From assembly GCA_015852425.1 (NCBI GenBank), contig JAAAIG010000844.1:1-16432 (forward strand): a DNA stretch of 16,432 bases, read 5' to 3'. The translations under genes and the position numbers were made by a program. How positions within the stretch are numbered: position 1 is the first letter of the stretch; every line of letters starts with the position of its first letter. The DNA comes from Gryganskiella cystojenkinii (Eukaryota > Mortierellomycota > Mortierellomycetes > Mortierellales > Mortierellaceae). The notes beneath the pieces are model-generated. The model was not told the origin of the DNA. It saw only the letters and a list, made by a program, of their open reading frames with translations, and did no database searches. This document shows, one piece after another, positions 1-8,722 of the stretch.

Positions 1-226
1 TTCAAAAGCTGGAGGTGAGTTTTCGAAAAATGAGGTCTCTTTCGAAGAAAAGCCTACAGTTTATCCACTTTTTTGAGAGTATTTCTCCATGACTAGATGA
101 CTTGCACCATAACAAAAAAAATGAAAGACCCCCGCTAGTTGTGACTGCTCTCTGCTCTGACCCTTTTTTTAGGTGTTTCTAGTCTTCTCGTCAGTCTGAC
201 TTATTTCTGACACGCACCACCACACC

Positions 227-242
227 TTTTTTTTTTTTTTTT
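227..242. repeat. T16 homopolymer in the ATG9 leader
   Basis: Sixteen consecutive T residues lie about 65 nt before the ATG9 start codon. Such poly(dA:dT) tracts commonly keep fungal promoters free of nucleosomes; that role here is inferred. Confidence 0.7.
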
Positions 243-255
243 CCTCCATTTCTCC

Positions 256-303
256 ATGTCATTTATGCATTATCCTTCCTCTCAAAGACAAAAAATAAAA
301 TAA
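256..303 (+). other. Upstream ORF in the ATG9 leader, 15 codons
   Basis: An ATG at 256, with a second in-frame ATG at 265, opens a 15-codon reading frame that ends at TAA 301-303. Only three bases (AAA) separate that stop from the ATG9 start at 307, and both are in the same frame. The upstream ATG has T at -3, a weak context, whereas the ATG9 start has A at -3. Whether transcripts begin far enough upstream to include it cannot be seen from sequence. Confidence 0.4.
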
Positions 304-306
304 AAA

Positions 307-2823
307 ATGCATCGGCAGCATTCGTACCAAAGTCCCAAGGGCTCTCAGGACGAGTCGACCTTCTTGAACGATGCCACAGACTCACATGCTCATTCACTAC
401 AAACCGCCACAACCTCGACTTCAACACCGACAAATGCAGAACCAGGTACCCCGACCTCAAACTTTCGGCACCTAGGAAGCTCCGCTCTCGGACTGTCACA
501 ACCACCACCACCGCCACAAATGCCCGCGACTCTGGCCCACGATCCACCACTGATGCCGCTCTTTACCCCGGTCCTCCAAGACTTCCAGAATCGATACGGC
601 TCCAGTATCCTTCAGCAATATCCCGAGGGTGATCATCATAGCCATAACCACCAACTGGATCATGAGGATGACCTGACCGATAGCGATGATGCAAGAGCAC
701 CACCAGATTTCTTGGAACAGGAGCGACCAGACTACGAGGACGACGAAGAGGAAGAAGAAGATGATCGAGACGCAGATGCCTCCTCCCGAAGAAATCTCCT
801 CTTTTCATCAGTAGGACTTTCAAACAGCAACAACAATAGCAACAATACAAACAACAGCAGTGGTCGACTTCTCTTTTCCAGTCCAAGACACGCGACCTCA
901 AACCCATTCGCTCTGAACTCCTTTGGAAGTGAGGGCCCCAACAACGCCCGCAACAATGACGGAGCTGGAGGACCCTCCCGAATGAGACCGACGAACAACC
1001 TGGACATTGGCACGGACCATGAGGCACCAGCATCGCTCATGATTGAAATGAACCATCAGGAGCAAGACGAGGACGAGTCCACGGGGTACTGGAACTTTGG
1101 TGACAGAGCCCGTCAAAGGTTTCAGTACAAGCGACCGGGCATGAATGCAGCAGAGCTGGCCATGTGGAAATGGGTCAATGTCGAGAACCTCGACAACTTC
1201 TTGGCAAAGGTATCGCTTTCTAGTCAGGCGCAGTCGATTGACACGTTTCGGGCAATTTTTTTTCTTCTTTTTTTTTCTGAACTCTCACCCCCCCTGTTCA
1301 TTCTTGTCATGGTGTTAGGTCTACGACTATTACATCGGCAAGGGCATGTACACGATCCTTCTCGAGAGGTGTCTGAACCTATTGTAAGTAACGCAGACTG
1401 AAAACCATTGATCTAATTCTGATCATGAACTTGCTACGCGGTACTAACGGATTTATGCCTTTATGGATTTAGCACGTTCGCCTTTGTTATCGGGTTCTCG
1501 ACCTTCTTGATCGGTTGCGTGGACTATCCTCGACTTCGGCACTCCCGTCACCTGGAAGAGGTTCTCGTGCCGCAGTGCTTCCACCAGTAACTATCCCTCC
1601 AATCGTTTTACTGTCACGCGGCACCAATTCGCGGTTGAAAAGAAACACGTTTCTCAACTTTTTTTTTTGTTGATAACACTTTATAATGCGGTCAATTAGG
1701 CTCTCAACAGGGACATTCATCGTACTTTTGCTGTTTGCTGCCTTCTGGGTTGGCCAGCTTACGCGTTTGATCTACGAGATACCGGAGATGTCGGACATGT
1801 GTAGCTTTTACACGCATCTGCTTCAGATCCCAGATGTAAGGCTCGGGCTCTCCTTCCAAAACCTAGATCCTGGTCACGGGTCTCATTTTGTTTCATGAAA
1901 TTTTTAACATCCTTTTTGCTCCTTCTTTGACCTATCTCTTCTTAGGAAGACATTCAGACAGTCTCGTGGAGTGAAGTTGTAGCGAGAATTATCAAAATTC
2001 GAGATAACAACCCAAACACGACCACGACCGCCGCGATCCAAACCACGGATACTCAACGTCTGAACGCGCACGATATCGCCAACAGGATCATGCGCAAGGA
2101 GAATTTCATGATTGCCATGTTTAACAAAGAGCTATTGGATCTGACGATTCCCTTACCGATGGTACGGAACAGGACCATCTTGACACGGATCTTGGAGTGG
2201 AGCTTGGGATTCTGTATCCTCGGTTACGTCTTTGATGAGCGAGGCCAGGTCCGGAAGCGGTTCTTGAAGGATACACGTCGGGCTGAACTAGTAGATGGGT
2301 AAGAAAGGAAATAACAGGGGTCGGATGTGATGCTCTTTCTTTAAGATCTCATCTAATCATCAAAATATTATATCTTGTCATAGGTTGCGGAGACGCTTTC
2401 AGTTCATGGGACTCGCCACGCTCCTGTTCTCGCCGTTTATTTCTATATACCTAGTCCTGTACTTTTTCTTTCGCTATTTCGAGGCAAGTCTTCTTTTTTC
2501 ATATCTCAATTGTCACAAGTTTGAAACTTTTCTTTTGCATATTAACGGAATCGTGTTAATAACTCATACAGGAGTACCATAAGAACCCGAGCTCGATCGG
2601 TACTCGGCAGTACACACCCGTCGCAAAATGGAAATTCAAAGAATTCAACGAGCTCCCCCATTTGTTCGATACGAGGATCAACGGAAGTTACCCTTTGGCG
2701 ATGAAGTACATCAACCTGTTCCCAAAGGAGAAGACTATTCTCATTTGCAGGTAAAAGAGACGGAAGGGGACTAACCAAGACCTTTTTGGGACAGAACGAG
2801 CACACTCAAAATACCATACTCAT

Positions 2824-2875
<52 letters not shown>

Positions 2876-4409
2876 TTATACAATTTCTTTTGCGATAGAT
2901 TCGTCGCGTTCATCTCAGGATCGTTTGCAGCCGTGTTGGCGTTGATGACACTCTTTGATCAAGAGCTCTTGCTAGGTCTAGAGATCACATCCGAAAAGAC
3001 CGTCTTCTTTTATCTCGGTCTCTTTGGAACCATTATGGCGGTCAGTCGAGGCATGATCCCGGACCAGACAGAGAGCTTTGATCCCGAGCTTTTACTCCGT
3101 GGAGTCGTCGAATATACCCATTACATGCCGAACGAGTGGCGAGAAAAACTTCATACCGATGAGGTAAAAAAAAAAAATTACAGGAGGGCTTATCCACCTC
3201 AAGATGCCTTGGTTTGCAACCAGAAACGGGCACAATCATTTGCTGATCTATGTTTTTTATTATTCACTTTCTCTCTTCCACAGGTCCGAAAGCAGTTTGC
3301 GCTGTTGTTTGAGTACAACGTGGTCCTGTTCCTGCTCGAGTTTATGAGTTTGGTCCTGACACCTCTCGTGCTCTGTATCAGTCTGGCGAGTTGTAGCGAA
3401 AAGATCATCGATTTCTTCCGAGAGTTTACAGTCCATGTGGATGGGGTCGGTTATGTTTGCAGTTTTGCCGTCTTTGATTTCAAACGTCATGGAAACGTCA
3501 AGTACGGCGCACCCGCAGCTACAACCGATGAACGGTTTGTTTCGAACGAAGGAAAGATGGAGAAATCCTTCTTGAATTTCAAGGTATTTTTAACACAGAG
3601 ATCTTTTTTTTTAAAAATGCGCTTGAAATCGGGTTGAAATCGGGTTGAAAACTGTTGCGGAGCACATCACTGACGTGATACTTGCTTACTACTTCTTGCA
3701 GCAAAACAACCCAGACTGGGAGCCGAATGATCCCGCCGGATCCATGTATCTTTCAAAACTTTTGGAAGTCGACAAGAGCAATGCCCATGGACGACACCAT
3801 CTCCATCATCACCACGATCAACCGCCATTGTCTTGGGGTCAAAGTTCGGCGTATATGCGACCTCGAGGCGGTGTTACTGGAACAGCCAGTCAATATCTTA
3901 ATTATCAAGACCGGAGTCTTTACCACGGCAAGAGTAAGCTCGGTCGTCAATACCAACAAGAGAGCGAGGGGGATGACGAGGACGACAACAACCAGTTCAG
4001 GAATAGGATTCGAGGATCGCCGGGGGTCAAGTTCCAGCAGACGACGGTACATACCGCGAAACAGCGCAAGTCTGCTACTACAGCTGCGGGGGCTACACGA
4101 GACCAGTGGCGACCTCATCATGACCCAACAGAATCCGAGTCGAGCGAATATGGTCACGATCATGATGCGGATCAGCATCCAAAAGTACCGTTCAAGAGCA
4201 ATCTTGGAGATTCGTTTGTTTCTGAGATTGGTCAGTCGTCAACGCACCGAGCATCAGGAGCTGGTGGTAAACGAGGCCGTGACAATAGATCCAAATCTGG
4301 GACTTCGCATGATCTGGCGGATTCAATTGAAGACGAACGAGATTCCCAAAAGAAGGGGGTTTTTGGACTCTTGAATCAAATCTACGAGATGAATAATGTT
4401 ACCATGTAG
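307..4409 (+). CDS. ATG9: Autophagy-related protein 9 (Atg9), membrane lipid scramblase
   Basis: Atg9 is the multispanning membrane protein of autophagy. Its vesicles seed the phagophore, and it scrambles lipids supplied by Atg2. Exons: 307-1209, 1319-1383, 1473-1586, 1700-1835, 1946-2298, 2384-2483, 2572-2750, 2899-3163, 3284-3583, 3702-4409, giving 1040 aa. The Atg9 core begins near residue 265 ([13 protein letters not shown]). Hydrophobic segments lie near 324-341, 366-386, 528-555, 617-637, 652-675 and 712-745. Family hallmarks include YFEEYHKNP across the exon 6/7 junction, [20 protein letters not shown], and SFLNFK followed by NNPDW. The 265-residue N-terminal tail is low complexity, with an acidic run (about 142-156), an Asn-rich run (173-183) and PLF at 84-86. 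The roughly 235-residue C-terminal tail is also low complexity and has a His cluster near 836-843. The intron at 2484-2571 is GC-AG. All 10 exons join in one frame, so the gene appears intact. The ATG at 307 is the first in frame after the stop at 301. Confidence 0.97.
2484..2571 (+). other. GC-AG intron 6 of ATG9
   Basis: The exon ends RYFE and the next begins EYHKNP, which reproduces the conserved Atg9 sequence only if the intron starts at GC of GAG|GCAAGT (2484) and ends at ACAG (2571). The GT four bases later would shift the frame and give a stop at TAA after GCA AGA GTA CCA. GC-AG introns with an AG|GCAAGT donor are a known minor class of U2 introns. Confidence 0.88.
2829..2870 (+). repeat. 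(CT)21 microsatellite in ATG9 intron 7
   Basis: About 21 perfect CT units lie inside the 148-nt intron at 2751-2898, the longest coding intron found. The tract sits between a perfect CTAAC branch-like sequence at 2771-2775 and the acceptor at 2897-2898, so it acts as, or has expanded, the pyrimidine tract. Confidence 0.95.
3623..3650 (+). repeat. 11-bp tandem repeat in ATG9 intron 9
   Basis: The unit TTGAAATCGGG occurs twice in tandem and is followed by a partial third copy (TTGAAA). It lies wholly within the intron at 3584-3701 and has no coding role. Confidence 0.85.
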
Positions 4410-4719
4410 TACTATAGATCCAGGATTACGAGTCATGCACCTCCTCCCGTAAACAGCATAAACAAGTCGCCGCAAAAGCCTTGATTCCTTATCAGATCGT
4501 CTGTGCGCATGTTCAAAGAAGCAGCACCAGCCTTGCACGGAATTGTTTTTCTTGTGGTCAAAAAACAAACGAGTAACAAAACAAACAGGGAATGAAAAGT
4601 CCATTTTTTTTATGATTCTCTATGTTACAAGGTGGACTAGACGAAAAAGAAAAAAGAAAGGCGGTTGCGCTAAACGCGCCTTCTTGTTGACTTCTATATA
4701 ATATTGACTTGAGTGGTTC
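4410..4719. other. Convergent intergenic region, ATG9 / LRR gene 3' ends
   Basis: These 310 bp separate the stop codons of two genes that face each other, so both 3' untranslated regions and poly(A) sites should lie here. I see no AATAAA on the plus strand. On the minus strand an AT-rich stretch at about 4695-4710 (ATATTATATAG as read in that direction) could serve the LRR gene. Some 4667-4680 bases form the short G+C palindrome-like GCGCTAAACGCGC. No gene or RNA is supported. Confidence 0.6.
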
Positions 4720-7700
4720 CTACCACTCACAAACACCACCTCCAAGACATCCACCAGAGCATATACCCGTCTCGCGATCAGTTTGTGCATTGGTCGGAGT
4801 GATTGTTCCCGAGGCATCCATGGTATGCTGCTGTTGATGTTGGTGCTGACTTGTTGTTGTCTCTGGGACGACCACCACTGCGGAAGAAACAGAAGTTAAG
4901 GACGCAGAGGTCGACGACGATCGAGGACGACGACGACGAGCAATCACGGGCCAATAGGTCTGACCTCCTTTACACGTTCGCATACCATGTCCTGCCACAG
5001 GTCGCTTGGGACTTGTAGGCGAGGATCCCGGAGGTGAACCACTATCCGTAAGGTCGTCTTCGTCAGCGATTCCTGAACAACTGCCATCACCCTCACCACA
5101 ACCTCTCGAGGTCGCCACGACTGGCGGGAGATGACCAGTAACCGTACCCGGGAACGCGGACCTCGGCGTGGAAGGCGAGGGCCCGCTGGCACTGCTAGCT
5201 TCTTCGGCTTCCATTTGCTCACTGGCTTGGCGCCAACAATTGGAGGAGCAGAACCGGACTCGACGAGCGACCGCCGGATGTCCCAGATAGGATTTGACCC
5301 GAACCGAGCTCACCCATTCCTTCACATAAGGTCTTCGACAGAACGCACAAGGTCTTGCGCCTGGTTGCAAGTAGTCGATGACTTGTTCAGGGATATACTC
5401 CAGGGGCAAAGGAAGACCCTCATGGAGAACGGCTCTCGCAGCAAGTTCTCGGAGGGTAGGGAAGAAGGTCGGCGTACTTGTTGTGGTAGGCAGAGATCCG
5501 ACTAGAGGCGATGTGGATGTACTCTTGCCGACTGAAGAGGCACCTTGTGCTTGCGACTGTTGAAGACTCAGTTGCTCCATTGCAGAACTGAACGACTGAC
5601 TGGGTTCATTTGAAAGTACAGGGGATCGCATTTGTGGCACGGCGGCTTCTGTAGGCGAGGTCTGAGTGGACAACGGGAGAATAGGCGTCGAAAATCCAGA
5701 ACCATCAAATATCGAGGGCTCGATGAAGGCCACACCAGGTGATATCGTTGCTGTGGTGATATTCGTCGATGAGCTAGCCAAGGGTGGGAGGTAGTCAAAG
5801 AATGAGTCAATGTCCGAGATCACAGCCTCGGCATGGACGCGGGGTGTGGATGGGCCTGAGGGAACCATCCAGGAGCTACTTCCTCCGCCGCCGCCGTTGT
5901 AATCGCTTCCATAACCTCCGGCACCTTCATTCAGACTATTGATAGACTCTGCGCGCGAGGGTGGTCTCGAGGAAAGAGCATGTCGGGTATAATAGAGATG
6001 GTAATCCAATCTCTCGTCTTGATCCATCTCGTAGCCATTCTCGTTGTTCGTACTCGGTGGTCGTGGGGATTCTCGGCCTGCTCCACTCCCTCCGCCAGTT
6101 GCTGATCCAGATCCGCCACTGGCACCTCCACTTCCTGATCCTGCACCTCCTGGACTGAGACTGGCCAGCGTAGGAATGTGACCACTCGAAGAAGATGCAG
6201 AGTTGAGTATCGCTCGACGAGAGAGACTCTTGAGCACGGCCGCATATCGATCCTCGTCCGAGGACTGGTAGTTGATACCTAAACCCCCAATCTCACTGAC
6301 AGGGTTTCTGCTCGCGTCACAATAGCCTCGCGTGAACGGGTTGCCCGTGAGAAGAAGGGTTGTCTTTGTCAAAAAGTCGGCGACATCACCGGGGATGACA
6401 CAGAGCAAGTTTTCGCTCAGGTCCAGAGTATCCAGCTGCTTCAAATCCGCGATCTCGGTCGGCAGACTCGTGAGTTGGTTACGGCCAAGGTTCAGACTTC
6501 TCAGTTCCTTACACAATCCGATCGATTTGGGAATCGCTTCCAACTTGTTATCGGACGCGACCAACTGACGAAGATGAGAACCGAAATGACCGATATCCGA
6601 AGGCAAGAAACAGAGCTTGTTATGAGAGAGATCCAGTTCACGGAGCGCCGTCATGTATTGAATACAATCTTTGGGAAAAGACGTCAACAGGTTGCCACCA
6701 TAAACGGACCCCATTGACAACGACTCGAGTTTCTCCAATCGAGCCAATGTATGGGGCAAGGACGTGATCTGGTTTGCGCAGAGACGAAGGGTCTTGAGTT
6801 GAGTCAGACTGGAGCAAATCTGGATGGGGACCGGGCCTTCGATTCGGTTCTGGGACATGATCAAGACTTGCAGTTGGGACAATCGACAGAGTTGCAGCGG
6901 AATCTCTTTGAACAAGTTGTGTGACAAGTTCAGGTAGACCAGATACGGGACCAAAGAGGTGATATTGGCCGGTAGCTCTGCGAGTTTGTTTCGGGATAGG
7001 TCCAGCTCTGTGAGATGCAAGAGTGGTGACTGAAGGATGGACATTGTTTGTGGGTCGAGAGTCGGCTGCAAGTTCTGGAGGTAATGATTGAGTTGCTCAC
7101 AATCAAGTCTTCTCCGACGAAGGATGAGTGACGTGACTGGAGCATGGGATTCACGCTCTTGCTGCTGGATAAAGGTCGAGGCTGAGGTTGGTCGAACGAC
7201 GTTGATATCGATATGGTCCTTGTCCACGCGCTTGGGAGATCGTCTCCGGTTGACATGACGACCGAGCGGGGCGAGGACGGGGTCATCGATACAGGACTCG
7301 ATATCCATCACATCTTCAAAGGTGTCAACAGGTGTTGTGGGATTTTTAAGAGATGTGGGGGCTGATGACGAGGTTGAAGTGTTATTGTTAATGAGGTTGT
7401 TTGTAAGAGCCTTCTTGGCCATCAACGAGCTTGAGAAAGGCGACGTCGATGACGGCGACGACGACAACAGCGAAGAGGACGAAGTTGTTGTTGTGTTTGT
7501 TGTAATGTTTGTTGGTGTTACTGTTATTGTTGTTGGTGTCCGCTTTGTTGAGTTTCCGGATGGATCTGATAAAGTTGAAGCAGGGGGCACGGACGAGTAT
7601 AAAGATTTTTGTTGTTGTTTTTGTTGTGCAAGGGGTGAAGAAGAGAGTCCAAATGAAGATGGTATTGAGGAGGTTGTTGTTGCTGTGGACATGTAATTGT

Positions 7701-8244
7701 TGATGCTGGAGTCTCGACCTTGACCTTTCCCTGTTGGTGCCGAGGGGTGTGAATTTGACTGTACAGAGAAGGGAGGCGGGCTGGTAGATGAAGACGACGA
7801 GGACGAGACAACGGGGGAAAGCGTCTGCTGACGAGGAGAAGCAAGACTCACACCAACATCATTACTACGAAAAGTGTCTGTGCTGTAGCCTATACTTGGA
7901 CTGCTCCCCGTGCTCAGGTATCCTCGGTGGTCGAGACCCTTTCGAAAGGTGGGGTCAAACAGAGATTCCGATTTGGTCGAGCCGTTTGTTGAAGATGGCA
8001 TGTGGTCAGTGGCAGTCGCAGTCGTTGGAAAAGAGGGCGTGTGAGGATGTGGAGAGAGAGAAACGCTCCTGGTATAGTTTTGCTGGCGGTGACTATGATG
8101 ATGTTGGCTGTGGTGATGATGGCGATGGGAAGAACGTTTTTGTGTGTGGAGAGGAGGAAGTGGAGAGAGAGGGGGGAGAGAGGAGAGGTGTGGGAGAGGC
8201 GGAGGAGGGGGAGGTAGACGATGGTGCTGATCCTGCACACTCAT
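4720..8244 (-). CDS. Leucine-rich-repeat protein with C-terminal cysteine module, long low-complexity tails
   Basis: This is one uninterrupted frame of 1174 aa. I start it at the ATG at 8244 (MSVQDQHH). The frame is open further upstream to a TTG at 8347-8349, but there is no ATG there. Residues 1-405 are low complexity: a poly-Pro run (about 11-32), a His cluster (39-55) and long Ser/Thr tracts. Nine LRRs of LxxLxLSxNxLxxLP type cover about 409-640, followed by a cap-like segment. A Ser/Gly-rich linker follows. The only other ordered-looking part is PTLRELAARAVL (from 929) followed by C-x2-C-x29-C-x3-C (966-1003), which could bind a metal. No signal peptide, membrane segment or kinase, GTPase or cyclase domain is seen. 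The role is unknown; LRR arrays of this kind usually bind proteins, and a scaffold function is a guess. The gene is tail-to-tail with ATG9 and head-to-head with NAA25, and it has no coding introns, unlike its neighbours. Confidence 0.85.
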   Translation of the reverse strand: MSVQDQHHRLPPPPPPLPHLSSLPPLSPLPPLHTQKRSSHRHHHHSQHHHSHRQQNYTRSVSLSPHPHTPSFPTTATATDHMPSSTNGSTKSESLFDPTFRKGLDHRGYLSTGSSPSIGYSTDTFRSNDVGVSLASPRQQTLSPVVSSSSSSSTSPPPFSVQSNSHPSAPTGKGQGRDSSINNYMSTATTTSSIPSSFGLSSSPLAQQKQQQKSLYSSVPPASTLSDPSGNSTKRTPTTITVTPTNITTNTTTTSSSSLLSSSPSSTSPFSSSLMAKKALTNNLINNNTSTSSSAPTSLKNPTTPVDTFEDVMDIESCIDDPVLAPLGRHVNRRRSPKRVDKDHIDINVVRPTSASTFIQQQERESHAPVTSLILRRRRLDCEQLNHYLQNLQPTLDPQTMSILQSPLLHLTELDLSRNKLAELPANITSLVPYLVYLNLSHNLFKEIPLQLCRLSQLQVLIMSQNRIEGPVPIQICSSLTQLKTLRLCANQITSLPHTLARLEKLESLSMGSVYGGNLLTSFPKDCIQYMTALRELDLSHNKLCFLPSDIGHFGSHLRQLVASDNKLEAIPKSIGLCKELRSLNLGRNQLTSLPTEIADLKQLDTLDLSENLLCVIPGDVADFLTKTTLLLTGNPFTRGYCDASRNPVSEIGGLGINYQSSDEDRYAAVLKSLSRRAILNSASSSSGHIPTLASLSPGGAGSGSGGASGGSGSATGGGSGAGRESPRPPSTNNENGYEMDQDERLDYHLYYTRHALSSRPPSRAESINSLNEGAGGYGSDYNGGGGGSSSWMVPSGPSTPRVHAEAVISDIDSFFDYLPPLASSSTNITTATISPGVAFIEPSIFDGSGFSTPILPLSTQTSPTEAAVPQMRSPVLSNEPSQSFSSAMEQLSLQQSQAQGASSVGKSTSTSPLVGSLPTTTSTPTFFPTLRELAARAVLHEGLPLPLEYIPEQVIDYLQPGARPCAFCRRPYVKEWVSSVRVKSYLGHPAVARRVRFCSSNCWRQASEQMEAEEASSASGPSPSTPRSAFPGTVTGHLPPVVATSRGCGEGDGSCSGIADEDDLTDSGSPPGSSPTSPKRPVAGHGMRTCKGGQTYWPVIARRRRPRSSSTSASLTSVSSAVVVVPETTTSQHQHQQQHTMDASGTITPTNAQTDRETGICSGGCLGGGVCEW

Positions 8245-8264
8245 CGTGTCACAGACTCGGGTGT

Positions 8265-8288
8265 TTAAGGACAACAGCGGGTGGGCAT
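8265..8288 (-). other. Short upstream ORF in the LRR gene leader
   Basis: On the minus strand an ATG at 8288 opens seven codons (MPTRCCP) and a TAA, ending 20 nt before the ATG at 8244 and out of frame with it. It is the only ATG between the predicted leader acceptor (8376) and the chosen start. An effect on translation is inferred. Confidence 0.4.
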
Positions 8289-8375
8289 GAAGAACTGACG
8301 GGAACGGTCCTGGGCAAAAGGCGCTGGTGCTGTTGTTTTGATGGTACAAACGTCTTTTGTCTGTTGTGTTTGTTG

Positions 8376-8492
8376 CTGAAAGAGATGAGGCAAAGAAGAC
8401 AGGGGGGGGGGTTGGATTGATTAGGATTGTGTCAAGTCGACATGAATTTCAAGAAAAGATGTGTTTTTTTTATCCGTTGGGACAGGGACTTA
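8376..8492 (-). other. Probable 5' leader intron of the LRR gene
   Basis: On the minus strand a consensus donor GTAAGT begins at 8492 and an acceptor TCTCTTTCAG ends at 8376, 117 nt apart, within the size range of the coding introns here. A CCTAATC branch-like sequence and a C-rich tract lie between them. No ATG occurs upstream on the minus strand for about 250 nt, so the intron would lie in untranslated leader and would not change the start at 8244. Confidence 0.55.
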
Positions 8493-8722
8493 CAGATCTG
8501 ATCAGAGAAGGAAGGGACAGCGATGAAAGAAACGAAGCAGATGACAAGCGTGTAGAGAGAGAGAGCGAGTGAGAGTGAACTGAGGGAGAATGAAGATGGA
8601 GCAAAGTAGTTGGAACGAATGCAGATTGCGACGGTAGAAAGAAGAGAGATTAATGTGGAACGGGTAGCGTCAAAATGTGATTAGGAAGCTTTTTCGTCTT
8701 CCTCTTTCTTTACCCCCCGCTT

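Larger units (their letters stand above)
1..306 (+). promoter_or_regulatory. ATG9 upstream region and 5' leader
   Basis: No coding region is supported here. The stretch contains a T16 run at 227-242 and an A-rich run just before the start codon. At 13-20 AG|GTGAGT is a near-perfect splice donor. A T-run acceptor at 164-172 is preceded by CTGAC, a good fungal branch-site sequence, so 15-172 could be a 158-nt intron in the 5' untranslated leader of ATG9. It could instead belong to the end of a gene left of the window. The promoter proper may lie further left. This is inference from splice signals only. Confidence 0.35.

Noticed and set aside
563..1033. Antisense ORF of 156 codons under ATG9 exon 1
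   Set aside because: Cys/Arg-rich product is the reverse complement of Asn- and Ser-rich ATG9 codons; no independent support.
1686..1898. Separate small gene starting at ATG 1686
   Set aside because: The ATG lies within ATG9 intron 3; the hydrophobic sequence after 1700 is the second ATG9 membrane segment, read in frame after splicing.
3682..4374. 230-codon plus-strand ORF overlapping the last ATG9 exon in another frame
   Set aside because: The ATG9 frame continues conserved sequence (NNPDW) through the splice junction; the second frame is a shadow of low-complexity coding sequence.
307..4409. ATG9 as a broken pseudogene, because the frame is interrupted many times
   Set aside because: Every interruption coincides with a GT-AG (once GC-AG) intron of 85-148 nt that restores frame and conserved sequence; total length divides by three.
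7480..7700. TTG/TTGT-rich repeat tract as a non-coding microsatellite
   Set aside because: On the minus strand it encodes the Thr/Asn/Ser/Gln tracts of the LRR protein in an uninterrupted frame.
8245..8349. LRR protein start at 8349
   Set aside because: The codon at 8347-8349 is TTG on the coding strand, not ATG; a nuclear fungal gene is expected to start at the ATG at 8244.
7788..8420. 210-codon plus-strand ORF opposite the LRR gene
   Set aside because: It lies antisense to the Pro/Ser/His-rich tail of the LRR gene; its Gly/Glu/Arg-rich composition is the complement of those codons, and it shows no recognisable domain.
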